A program made the translations under genes and the position numbers. The notes beneath the pieces were generated by a model, which had not been told where the DNA came from, did not search any database, and was given only the letters and a program-made list of their open reading frames with translations. A DNA stretch of 20,827 nucleotides from Chloroflexota bacterium. GTDB lineage: Bacteria > Chloroflexota > Dehalococcoidia > UBA3495. Positions 7,662 through 15,719 of the stretch are shown piece by piece. How positions within the stretch are numbered: the stretch's first letter is position 1; the number at the start of each line of letters is the position of its first letter. The stretch is from positions 1-20,827 of the forward strand of contig JADFNR010000058.1 of assembly GCA_022563275.1 (NCBI GenBank), written 5' to 3'.

Positions 7662-7679
7662 TATTCTTGTATAAGAATA
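7662..7679. promoter_or_regulatory. AT-rich inverted repeat upstream of selD
   Basis: TATTCTT (7662-7668) and AAGAATA (7673-7679) are perfect 7-base arms around GTAT, about 50 bases before the selD start. It lies in an AT-rich patch where the promoter must be; no convincing -35/-10 pair stands out. It has no T run long enough for a normal terminator. Confidence 0.4.
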
Positions 7680-7714
7680 ATTGATAATGCAGATTAACCT
7701 TGGCTCATACTATT

Positions 7715-7722
7715 AAGGAGGT
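7715..7722 (+). promoter_or_regulatory. Strong ribosome binding site of selD
   Basis: AAGGAGGT lies 8 bases before ATG 7731. It is the best Shine-Dalgarno in the window and shows that translation starts upstream of the in-frame UGA, not at a later start codon. Confidence 0.85.
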
Positions 7723-7730
7723 AACGCCGG

Positions 7731-8777
7731 ATGGCCAGCAGCAAAGTCCGCCTGACCGAACTGTCCCACTGCGCCGGTTGAGCCGCCAAGCTTAGCCACG
7801 AGGACCTGGTACAGGTCCTGAAGCACCTCCCCTTGGCCAGCCACCCGGATCTTCTGGTGGGTATCGAGACCGGGGACGACGCAGCCGTTTACCGGCTGGA
7901 CGAGAAAACCGCCATCATTGTGACGGTTGACTTCTTCACGCCCATCACCGACGACCCCTACGAGTTCGGGTTGATCGCTGCGGCTAACTCCCTGAGCGAT
8001 GTCTACGCCATGGGCGGTAAGCCCCTGGTGGCCCTGAACGTGGTGGGGTTTCCCGCCGAACTGGCGGTGGAGATGCTGGGCGACGTGCTGAAGGGCGGCT
8101 ACGACAAGGCCACGGAAGCGAACTGTCTGATCGTGGGCGGGCACACGGTGGATGACGCGGAGCCCAAGTACGGACTTTCGGTGGTCGGCCTGGTGGAACC
8201 CGGAAAAGAGGTTTCCAACGCCAATGCGAAGCCAGGTGACGTCCTGGTCCTCACCAAACCCATCGGCACCGGCATAATCACCACCGGCTGCAAACAGGGA
8301 ATCACCCCCGACGACATCTTGAAGCAGGCGGTGGACACCATGGCCGAACTGAATAAAGGCGCGGCGGAGGCCATGATGAAGGTGGGTGTGAATTCCTGCA
8401 CCGATATCACGGGCTTCGGCCTGATGGGACACCTGATGGGTATGGTCCGGGGCAGCGGGACCGGGGCCATCATCCGGGTTTCCGACGTTCCGGCGCTGCC
8501 CGGGGTCTGGGAGCTGCTGGAGCAGGGCACCGTTCCCGGGGGCACCTTCCGCAATATGTCCAGCGTGGCGGACACGGTGGACTGGGACGACAGCCTGACC
8601 GAAGAACAACGGCTGTTGATGTGTGACGCTCAGACCTCCGGCGGCCTCCTGATCTCGTTGCCCAAGGCCAAGTTGGACCAACTGTTGTCCGAGCTAGCTG
8701 CCTGCGGCGTGGGGACCAAGGCCGTTGTGGGCGAGATCACCAAGGAGAACGCCGGCCGCATCAGCGTATCCGCCTAA
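7731..8777 (+). CDS. selD: Selenide, water dikinase (selenophosphate synthetase), Sec-containing
   Basis: 348 aa if the in-frame TGA at 7779-7781 is read as selenocysteine. SelD makes selenophosphate from selenide and ATP, the selenium donor for Sec-tRNA and selenouridine. The N-terminus reads VRLTELSHCAG-U-AAKLS; Sec falls at residue 17 and Lys at residue 20, the same numbering as the essential Cys17 and Lys20 of E. coli SelD, with the conserved SH-x-AG before it. The second E. coli cysteine (Cys19) is Ala here and Cys14 is new. ATP/Mg motifs follow: GIETGDDAAVY, NSLSDVYAMGGKPL, GGHTVDDAEPKYGL, and the late TDITGFGLMGHL and DAQTSGGLL. A conventional reading would miss the first 34 residues, including the catalytic loop. 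Probably monocistronic; no selA, selB or tRNA-Sec in the window. Confidence 0.93.
7801..7819 (+). promoter_or_regulatory. SECIS-like hairpin downstream of the selD UGA
   Basis: AGGACCTG (7801-7808) and CAGGTCCT (7812-7819) form a perfect 8-bp stem with a GTA loop. It starts 19 bases after the UGA, and the loop lies 27 bases after it, inside the 16-37 base range described for bacterial SECIS elements; the loop begins with G as in the consensus. SelB would bind it to deliver Sec-tRNA. Confidence 0.7.
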
Positions 8778-8828
8778 CTGCAGGCCCAGGCCCCAATGGC
8801 GATTTTCTTTGAGACACACTATTCGGGT

Positions 8829-8834
8829 TATACT
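8829..8834 (+). promoter_or_regulatory. Possible -10 box before the sulfite-oxidase-fold gene
   Basis: TATACT (5 of 6) lies in an AT-rich patch about 60 bases before ATG 8894. No good -35 is found at the right distance, so this is tentative. Confidence 0.35.
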
Positions 8835-8893
8835 ATGGGAAACTAGGGCCAGTTTGTCCCCAGAGCGGCGTGCCAGCCGGAGATTCTTATCTG

Positions 8894-9505
8894 ATGAAGC
8901 AGCCTGACCAAGCTAAGACGGCGCCCGACCAGGGCTTGGGCGACCGCGTTCCGCCGGGACAATTCCTTACCACCAAGTTCCCCGTTCTGACCTACGGCCC
9001 CGAACCGAAGATCGACATCGACACCTGGGAGATAAGGGTATTCGGCCTGGTGGAACGGGAGATCACCCTCAACTGGGAACAGTTCTCCAACCTGCAATGG
9101 ACCACCACCCTGGCCGATTTTCACTGTGTGACCCAGTGGAGCCGGCTGGACAACACTTGGGAGGGTGTGACCTTCACCGACCTGGTGGCCCCCGCCGGCC
9201 CCAAGCCGGAAGCCAAGTTCGTCATGGCCCACTGCTACGGTGGGTACAGCACCAACCTGCCCCTGGACTTGGTCATGAACGAGGGGATGCTGGCCCATAA
9301 ACAGGAGGGCGAACCCATCGGGGTGAGCCATGGCTGGCCCCTGCGGCTGATCGTCCCCAGTATCTACGCCTGGAAAAGCGCCAAGTGGGTCAACGGCATC
9401 GAGCTCATGGCCGAGGATTCACCCGGTTTCTGGGAGCAGCGCGGCTACCACAACGAAGGCGACCCCTGGAAAGAAGAACGCTTCTGGCCCGAACTAACCA
9501 GATAG
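8894..9505 (+). CDS. Sulfite-oxidase-fold molybdopterin-binding protein (YedY/MsrP-like)
   Basis: 203 aa from ATG 8894, chosen because GGAGAT (8879-8884) lies 9 bases upstream; an in-frame GTG at 8870 would add 8 residues but lacks a site. The sulfite oxidase Mo-pterin domain is clear: IDIDTWEIRVFGLVE, WEQFSNLQW, DFHCVTQWSRLDNTWEGV with Cys78 as the expected molybdenum ligand, MAHCYGGYSTNLPLD, and GVSHGWPLRLIVPSIYAWKS followed by KWVNGIELM. There is no Tat signal, heme domain or dimerisation domain, so it is a stand-alone cytoplasmic version, shorter than sulfite oxidases and most like small YedY-type proteins. An electron partner and substrate are not visible nearby. Independent of selD, with 116 bases between them. 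Confidence 0.88.
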   Translation: MKQPDQAKTAPDQGLGDRVPPGQFLTTKFPVLTYGPEPKIDIDTWEIRVFGLVEREITLNWEQFSNLQWTTTLADFHCVTQWSRLDNTWEGVTFTDLVAPAGPKPEAKFVMAHCYGGYSTNLPLDLVMNEGMLAHKQEGEPIGVSHGWPLRLIVPSIYAWKSAKWVNGIELMAEDSPGFWEQRGYHNEGDPWKEERFWPELTR

Positions 9506-9607
9506 CGCGCAGGGGCGCGGTCCCGATGCATTTATTTTGATCGTCTCGTCGTTGTGACCTGCGCCAGCGCATCTTTCGCCCAGGGAAATCGCCGGTGGTG
9601 AAACAGG

Positions 9608-9624
9608 GCGGGTCAGAGACCCGC
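9608..9624. repeat. GC-rich hairpin, copy 1
   Basis: GCGGGTC (9608-9614) and GACCCGC (9618-9624) are perfect arms around AGA. It matches copy 2 in the GCGGGT/ACCCGC core. Possibly part of a dispersed extragenic palindromic repeat family or a weak terminator of the upstream gene. Confidence 0.6.
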
Positions 9625-9655
9625 ACCTATTTAAACTGTGACATCTCCCGTAGGG

Positions 9656-9673
9656 GCGGGTTTCCAAACCCGC
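9656..9673. repeat. GC-rich hairpin, copy 2
   Basis: GCGGGTTT (9656-9663) and AAACCCGC (9666-9673) are perfect 8-base arms, preceded by CGTAGGG. It lies 48 bases after copy 1 and shares its core. Confidence 0.6.
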
Positions 9674-9776
9674 GTTGCCCGCCTTATCCATGCCGAGGCC
9701 GGAAATGCGGTTCTCTGTAGACACGTAGGGGTATGCCGTCTTTTGTAAACGGACCTCCCGAAATTCAGAGCAAACA

Positions 9777-9811
9777 AAGGAGGGGCGGCTGCCTGGCAGC
9801 CACCCCTCCTT
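9777..9811 (-). terminator. Intrinsic terminator of the zinc-ribbon gene
   Basis: AAGGAGGGG-C-GGCTGCC and GGCAGCC-A-CCCCTCCTT form a 16-bp stem with one mismatch and a tiny loop. On the minus strand it lies 22 bases past the stop codon and is followed by TTTGTTTG. Confidence 0.8.
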
Positions 9812-9833
9812 GCGTTCAGTCTTTAGCCAGCGA

Positions 9834-10052
9834 TCAGGCCGCTTGCCGAACCTTTTTCTGGCGCTTTTTAGCGGTCTTGGGAGCATCGATCACGAATGTT
9901 TTTCCGGCCAGCGGATGGGTATCCTCCATTGCTGGGTGCGGCAGCAAGTCGCGCATGTACCCGCACTGGATACAGCTAAGATACCGGCCGTGGATATCTT
10001 CGCCGGCGATCAAGTCACCGTGACACTTTGGACATTCCTTGAAATACATCAT
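9834..10052 (-). CDS. Small zinc-ribbon protein, 72 aa
   Basis: The first two codons are both ATG (10052 and 10049); AAGGGAAG a few bases upstream could serve either. Two CxxC knuckles are visible: CPKC (C7, C10) and CIQC (C27, C30), spaced 16 residues apart, giving a zinc ribbon in FKECPKCHGDLI and GRYLSCIQCGYMRD. The C-terminal third is basic (KTAKKRQKKVRQ), which suggests contact with nucleic acid. No partner domain and no signal peptide. Divergent from the hspR operon and ended by its own terminator. Function unknown; a DNA- or RNA-binding or ribosome-associated role is only a guess. Confidence 0.75.
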   Translation of the reverse strand: MMYFKECPKCHGDLIAGEDIHGRYLSCIQCGYMRDLLPHPAMEDTHPLAGKTFVIDAPKTAKKRQKKVRQAA

Positions 10053-10163
10053 GATCTTCCCTTTGTGACTGACCCCTTTCCGTTAGATCCGTTTCTTACC
10101 GTTGCTGGACGGCCTCGTTTCGGCCTGAACCATTAACCGGGCAATCTAAAGTCTTCTTATGCG

Positions 10164-10200
10164 GTCTGATGCACTAACCTTGACATGACCCGTATCAGAC
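10164..10200. promoter_or_regulatory. Inverted repeat across the heat-shock promoter, candidate HspR operator
   Basis: GTCTGAT (10164-10170) and ATCAGAC (10194-10200) are perfect 7-base arms 23 bases apart. They flank the -35 box and end just before the -10. The sequence does not match the actinobacterial HAIR consensus CTTGAGT-N7-ACTCAAG, though CTTGACA is half-similar. Confidence 0.45.
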
Positions 10201-10208
10201 TCTATCAT
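10180..10208 (+). promoter_or_regulatory. Near-consensus promoter of the hspR-grpE-dnaK operon
   Basis: TTGACA (10180-10185) and TATCAT (10203-10208, 5 of 6) are 17 bases apart. The start would be near 10215, giving a leader of about 80 bases. Confidence 0.8.
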
Positions 10209-10297
10209 ATGGTTAATCGCCAGTCAACAGCTTTGCCTGAAGGCGCCAGTTGGCGGCTTCGGAACGGAATTTCCCATGGTATCTCGGGGGAGTCTCT

Positions 10298-10786
10298 ATG
10301 TACCAACGGCCAAGAACCAGGGTGGAAGACCGGACTAGCGTGCTGGGCCAGACGCCGCCCACGCGTCCCAAAGACACCGGCCTGTCGCCCGCCCAGCCCC
10401 CCGCCCAGTCCACAGCCGGTGACGAGGCGGTTATCGAGGTTCAAGGCGTCTACATCATCAGCGTGGCCGCGCGAATCCTAGACATGCACCCCCAGACTCT
10501 GCGAAAGTACGAGAGGCTGGGGCTGATAAACCCGGGGCGGACCATCGGCATGCTCCGGCTCTATTCCGCCGAGGACATAAAAAAAGTCCGGTTGATCCGG
10601 TATCTGTCCGACGAATTGGGCCTGAACCTGGCCGGGGTTGAATTCGCCCTGGCCGCCTTCGACAACATGTCTGCCATCAAACAGCGGATCAGCGGCCGCC
10701 TTGAGGGTATCCCGGCGGCCCAAAAGGTGGTCCAAGAAGAGATGGACCTGTTATTTGAAAGCCTGAACCTGCCGGTTGACCGTTAG
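10298..10786 (+). CDS. hspR: MerR-family heat-shock repressor HspR
   Basis: 162 aa from ATG 10298, preceded by GGGGAG (10287-10292) at 5 bases; an upstream in-frame TTG at 10250 has no site. Residues 1-50 are a poorly conserved, Pro-rich tail. Residues 51-115 are the MerR winged helix of the HspR type: VYIISVAARIL, DMHPQTLRKYERLGLINP, RTIGMLRLYSAEDIKKV and the ELGLNLAGVEF wing/helix. HspR represses dnaK operons and is itself controlled by DnaK, which acts as co-repressor. No Cys or metal-binding motif in the C-terminal helix (116-162). First gene of the operon, 46 bases before grpE, so it would repress itself together with grpE and dnaK. Confidence 0.92.
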   Translation: MYQRPRTRVEDRTSVLGQTPPTRPKDTGLSPAQPPAQSTAGDEAVIEVQGVYIISVAARILDMHPQTLRKYERLGLINPGRTIGMLRLYSAEDIKKVRLIRYLSDELGLNLAGVEFALAAFDNMSAIKQRISGRLEGIPAAQKVVQEEMDLLFESLNLPVDR

Positions 10787-10832
10787 CACCGGCTCTACTT
10801 ATTCGAAACCGGCCACAGTTAGGGGAGCCTTA

Positions 10833-11507
10833 ATGGCGAAAGGACCGAACGAATCAGACGGCCAGCCTGAAGAACCGGATGGCCAGCCCGAAGAACCCAG
10901 CGCCAAGCCCGGGCTGGAACAGGAACTGGAAGAACTCCTGGCGCAGGCGGGAGTCGACCTGGACAGTCTCCCGTTGGAGGACCAGGTTAACGCCTTGAAG
11001 TCCAGTCTTGATCTGGCGCAGAAAGAGGCCGCCGAGAACCTGGACACCGCCCAGCGGGCCCAGGCGGAGATGGTCAACTTCCGGCGACGGACCGACGAAG
11101 ACCGCATCGCCAACAGTAAATACGCCAACAGCCGGCTCATCGCCAATATCCTCCCGGTACTGGAGGAGTTGGAACTGGCCATCAACCATACCGAAGGAAA
11201 TGCCGAAGGCCAGGCCGGCGCACAGGGCGAAGCACAGGCGGGTATTAGGGATTCTCTGCTGGAAGGGATCAAGCTGATCCAACGGAAACTCACCGGCGTG
11301 CTAGAATCCGAGGGCGTGGCGGCCATCGAAGCCGTGGGCCTCATGTTCAATCCGCTGGAGCACGAAGCCTTGGGCACCGAAGAATCGAGCGATGTTGAGC
11401 CTGGCTACGTTACCCAGATACTGAGGCCGGGATTCAGGCTGCATGACCGGGTCATCCGGCCGGCCCAGGTGATGGTGGCCCGCGCCCCGGCCCCGGAAGA
11501 TCAATAA
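10833..11507 (+). CDS. grpE: Nucleotide exchange factor GrpE
   Basis: 224 aa. ATG 10833 follows GGGGAG (10822-10827) by 5 bases. GrpE opens the nucleotide cleft of DnaK to release ADP. The N-terminus carries an acidic tandem repeat (DGQPEEP twice), then a long coiled coil with FRRRTDEDRIANSKYANSR and ILPVLEELELAI. The C-terminal beta domain is typical: GVAAIEAVGLMFNPLEHEA, YVTQILRPGFRLHDRVIRP and AQVMVAR. Second gene of the operon, 86 bases before dnaK. A Gln/Gly/Ala-rich insertion near residues 122-138 slightly lengthens the first helix region. Confidence 0.95.
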   Translation: MAKGPNESDGQPEEPDGQPEEPSAKPGLEQELEELLAQAGVDLDSLPLEDQVNALKSSLDLAQKEAAENLDTAQRAQAEMVNFRRRTDEDRIANSKYANSRLIANILPVLEELELAINHTEGNAEGQAGAQGEAQAGIRDSLLEGIKLIQRKLTGVLESEGVAAIEAVGLMFNPLEHEALGTEESSDVEPGYVTQILRPGFRLHDRVIRPAQVMVARAPAPEDQ

Positions 11508-11593
11508 AGATACCGAACTTCCGGATAACAGATCAAAAAGCATCCCAACGCATCAATATAGCCACCAGTGTGTGAGTAATTAGGAGAATCCAA

Positions 11594-13528
<1,935 letters not shown>

Positions 13529-13580
13529 CCTGGAGTCCAGCGCCGCGGTTTGACCGTAGTATCAATCGTAGATGAAAATT

Positions 13581-13602
13581 TAGGTTGGAAATAGGTTGGA
13601 AA
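13581..13602. repeat. Tandem 11-bp direct repeat
   Basis: TAGGTTGGAAA occurs twice head to tail (13581-13591, 13592-13602). The period is about one helical turn, as for paired protein-binding sites, and it lies about 70 bases upstream of the -10 box at 13672. Confidence 0.6.
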
Positions 13603-13633
13603 TTCGTCTGAATTTCCCACGTGTATTAATACA
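13598..13633. promoter_or_regulatory. Inverted repeat and palindrome downstream of dnaK
   Basis: GGAAATTC (13598-13605) and GAATTTCC (13610-13617) are perfect arms around GTCT, overlapping the second 11-bp repeat. Next comes TGTATTAATACA (13622-13633), a perfect 12-base palindrome. The first could end dnaK transcription weakly, but it has no T run; operator use is also possible. Confidence 0.45.
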
Positions 13634-13668
13634 TCGTTTCGGTATCATGTTCTTTAAGGATTCCGGTC

Positions 13669-13677
13669 TGCTATAAT
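13669..13677 (+). promoter_or_regulatory. Extended -10 promoter
   Basis: TGCTATAAT is a perfect extended -10 (TGn plus TATAAT). No good -35 is present, which fits extended -10 promoters. Transcription would start near 13684, about 88 bases before ATG 13772. Confidence 0.75.
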
Positions 13678-13771
13678 CGTGGTAGAAGCTCGGTACTCCT
13701 TAACGAATTGACAGACTCCCCAGGTTGGACCGGCCTTTGAGCGATCGAAGGTTTTGGCCGATGGAGGCAAC

Positions 13772-14113
13772 ATGAGCGGACAACAAGATCAGGCAGACCC
13801 GGAGGTCCTAGGCGACGACAAGGCCGAAGAGGCTGCGTCGAGCTTGGGCTCTGAGATGGATACACCGATCGTTGACAACGACTGGCGTGTGTCAGGCATC
13901 GATCTGGACCTGACACCTCTCCAATATCATTACTTGAGCCTGCTCCAGCGCCTGGTAGCCCTCAAGAACACCTATCAGACAGACGCCGATTATGAGGCCT
14001 GGATGATGGGCGCCCTCAATAAGGCTGTCTATTCGACGTTGCGCGACTGCATGGAGGCCAACGTGGGAGAGGAAGCCAAGGAACTGCTCAACCGGGAGCA
14101 GCACGTAAACTAA
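13772..14113 (+). CDS. Hypothetical acidic protein, 113 aa
   Basis: Not recognised. ATG 13772 follows GGAGG (13763-13767) by 4 bases; an in-frame TTG at 13754 is less likely because it lies before that site. Residues 1-40 are acidic and look disordered. Residues 41-113 look helical: LDLTPLQYHYLSLLQRLVALKN split by aromatic residues, then YEAWMMGALNKAVYSTLRDC and EEAKELLNR. No signal peptide, membrane segment or paired Cys. It has its own promoter and a strong terminator, so it is an independent transcript. Reads like a small soluble helical protein; no function proposed. Confidence 0.75.
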   Translation: MSGQQDQADPEVLGDDKAEEAASSLGSEMDTPIVDNDWRVSGIDLDLTPLQYHYLSLLQRLVALKNTYQTDADYEAWMMGALNKAVYSTLRDCMEANVGEEAKELLNREQHVN

Positions 14114-14136
14114 CCAACCTAAAACCTGGAACCAGC

Positions 14137-14174
14137 AGAAGAAAGCGGGGGCTAACGCCCCCGCTTTCTTCTTT
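14137..14174 (+). terminator. Strong intrinsic terminator
   Basis: AGAAGAAAGCGGGGGC (14137-14152) pairs perfectly over 16 bases with GCCCCCGCTTTCTTCT (14157-14172) around TAAC, with a pyrimidine-rich tail. It ends the 13772-14113 transcript. Confidence 0.88.
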
Positions 14175-14304
14175 CTCTACTCCGGACCCGTCTGCCTGAG
14201 CTTGCCCCATCAGCCAACCTGGTCCCGGCCGGAGCCGGGGGAAGGGTCTCTTTGTCTCGCTCAGCAATGGCGCTGTGGCGGCAAGATTCTTTCGCGAAGC
14301 CTGG

Positions 14305-15444
14305 CTACCCCGTCAGACCATGTAATGGGAAAATCTGCTGGCGGATCGCCCCGACCGAATCTTCAATATACCTTCTAACATCCACTTTGATATGGGCCGG
14401 GACCTCCAGGCTTAACTCGTCCCGCAGCCGTCCAGACCCATGCTCCTTCGCGAACGCCGAGGGCAGTTGGTCCGGCCAGTCGATATCCAGCATCACGCCG
14501 AAGGCTAGGGTCCACGCCCGGGCCACCGCGGTCACGTCGTAACCCCCTCCTCCCAGCGCCAGCCAGGGCAGGCCCAACCCCGCCAACTGACGCACCGCCT
14601 CGATGTAACCCTCCGTGGTCACCTGGAGGTGGGTCAGGGGGTCGCTGTGGTAACTGTCGATACCCAGTTGGGTCACCAGCACGTCGGGCGCAAACGCCCG
14701 GACCAGTGGCGGCACCACCTGACTGAAGGCCTCCACGTAGTCATCATCACCGGTGTAGGGGTATAACGGCAGGTTGACCGAATAACCCCGGCCCGCGCCC
14801 TCTCCCATTTCGTCCACGGAACCCGTGCCCGGAAACAGGTACTGACCCGACTCGTGAACGGAGATGGTCAGCACCCGGTCATCGGAGTAGAAGGCCTCTT
14901 GCACGCCGTCTCCGTGATGCGCGTCGATGTCCACATAGGCGACCCGCATCCCCCGGTTCAAGAAGTAGTGGACCGCCAGGGCCGGGTCGTTGAACACGCA
15001 GAAACCGGAGGCGTGGTCCCTCGCGGCATGGTGCAGACCGCCCGATATGTTGAAGGCCGCTCTGACTTCCCCACTGGCCACCATCTCGGCGGCCAGCAAC
15101 GACCCTCCGGTGCTCAGGGCCGCCGCTTCGAACATATTGGGATATACCGGGTTGTCCCCCTGGCCGCTGAAGCCGAACCGCGCGGCGTCAACCGCGCCGG
15201 AATCCACGCCGGAGCCGGAGCCCAGGGCTTTAACCGCGGCGACGTATTCAGGCGTGTGCAACCAGGCCAGCTCTTCCTCGGTGGCGGACCGGGGGTCAAG
15301 CAGCACCGCTTCGGGATGATCGAAGGCCCCGTATTCCTGGAGCAGCTCGTAGGTGTAGCGCAGGCGCACCGGACGCATCGGATGGTCCGAACGCAACTCG
15401 TGACGGGAAAGGGCATCCTCGTAGATGAAAGCAGCACGACGCAT
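14305..15444 (-). CDS. AcuC/class I histone-deacetylase-like amidohydrolase
   Basis: 379 aa from ATG 15444. An in-frame ATG at 15504 would add 20 residues, but the likely promoter would start transcription just after it, and the family normally begins near MRRAAFIYED. Zn-dependent deacetylase hallmarks: SDHPMRPVRL, catalytic pair H138-H139 in GGLHHA, GFCVFNDPALAV, zinc ligands D174 and H176 in VDIDAHHGDG, third ligand D263 in GIDSYHSDPL, and Tyr302 in GGGGYD that polarises the carbonyl. All key residues are present, so it should be active. Family members remove acetyl or other acyl groups from lysines (AcuC acts on acetyl-CoA synthetase) or polyamines; the substrate cannot be chosen from sequence. 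No acs or acetyltransferase gene is adjacent. Confidence 0.93.
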   Translation of the reverse strand: MRRAAFIYEDALSRHELRSDHPMRPVRLRYTYELLQEYGAFDHPEAVLLDPRSATEEELAWLHTPEYVAAVKALGSGSGVDSGAVDAARFGFSGQGDNPVYPNMFEAAALSTGGSLLAAEMVASGEVRAAFNISGGLHHAARDHASGFCVFNDPALAVHYFLNRGMRVAYVDIDAHHGDGVQEAFYSDDRVLTISVHESGQYLFPGTGSVDEMGEGAGRGYSVNLPLYPYTGDDDYVEAFSQVVPPLVRAFAPDVLVTQLGIDSYHSDPLTHLQVTTEGYIEAVRQLAGLGLPWLALGGGGYDVTAVARAWTLAFGVMLDIDWPDQLPSAFAKEHGSGRLRDELSLEVPAHIKVDVRRYIEDSVGAIRQQIFPLHGLTG

Positions 15445-15507
15445 CGTTTGACCGCCTGATTCCTTCGTCAAAATAACCGGGGAAAATACCTGGACCTGTG
15501 CCATTGG

Positions 15508-15536
15508 AGTCTATTCAAGCTGTCTGCGCGGGTCAA
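15508..15536 (-). promoter_or_regulatory. Possible promoter of the deacetylase gene
   Basis: On the minus strand TTGACC (5 of 6; + strand 15531-15536) and TAGACT (4 of 6; 15508-15513) are 17 bases apart. The start would be near 15501, after the outer ATG 15504, which favours ATG 15444. Confidence 0.5.
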
Positions 15537-15719
15537 GGCAGGCGTGGACGAGGTCGAAAATAAGGGAAATCCGTATGCGCCCCCCCAAGGGAAGTTGTGT
15601 TTGGCTTTGTATCATTACTAAATGTGGCAGCCGTTCGCTGCCCTTGGTTGCGCGTATCCCGTAAAAAGGGTCTCTTCCCACCCCGATCGACGGCAACCAG
15701 TGAATTAGGAGCATTCAAC

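Larger units (their letters stand above)
9506..9833. other. Non-coding stretch with GC-rich hairpin repeats
   Basis: 328 bases between convergent genes. Open frames here have no ribosome sites or family features. It holds two related hairpins (9608-9624 and 9656-9673), a repeated CGTAGGGG word (9649-9656 and 9724-9731), and the terminator of the minus-strand zinc-ribbon gene. Confidence 0.7.

Noticed and set aside
7833..8777. selD beginning at TTG 7833
   Set aside because: It would lack the catalytic loop and has no ribosome site, whereas ATG 7731 has a strong one and the intervening UGA aligns with the catalytic position.
9494..9886. Minus-strand open frame of about 130 codons across the repeat region
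   Set aside because: It overlaps the zinc-ribbon gene's terminator and the hairpin repeats, has no ribosome site and a low-complexity, basic composition typical of chance frames in GC-rich DNA.
13708..13713. TTGACA before the 13772 gene
   Set aside because: No -10-like hexamer 16-18 bases downstream; the extended -10 at 13669 is better.
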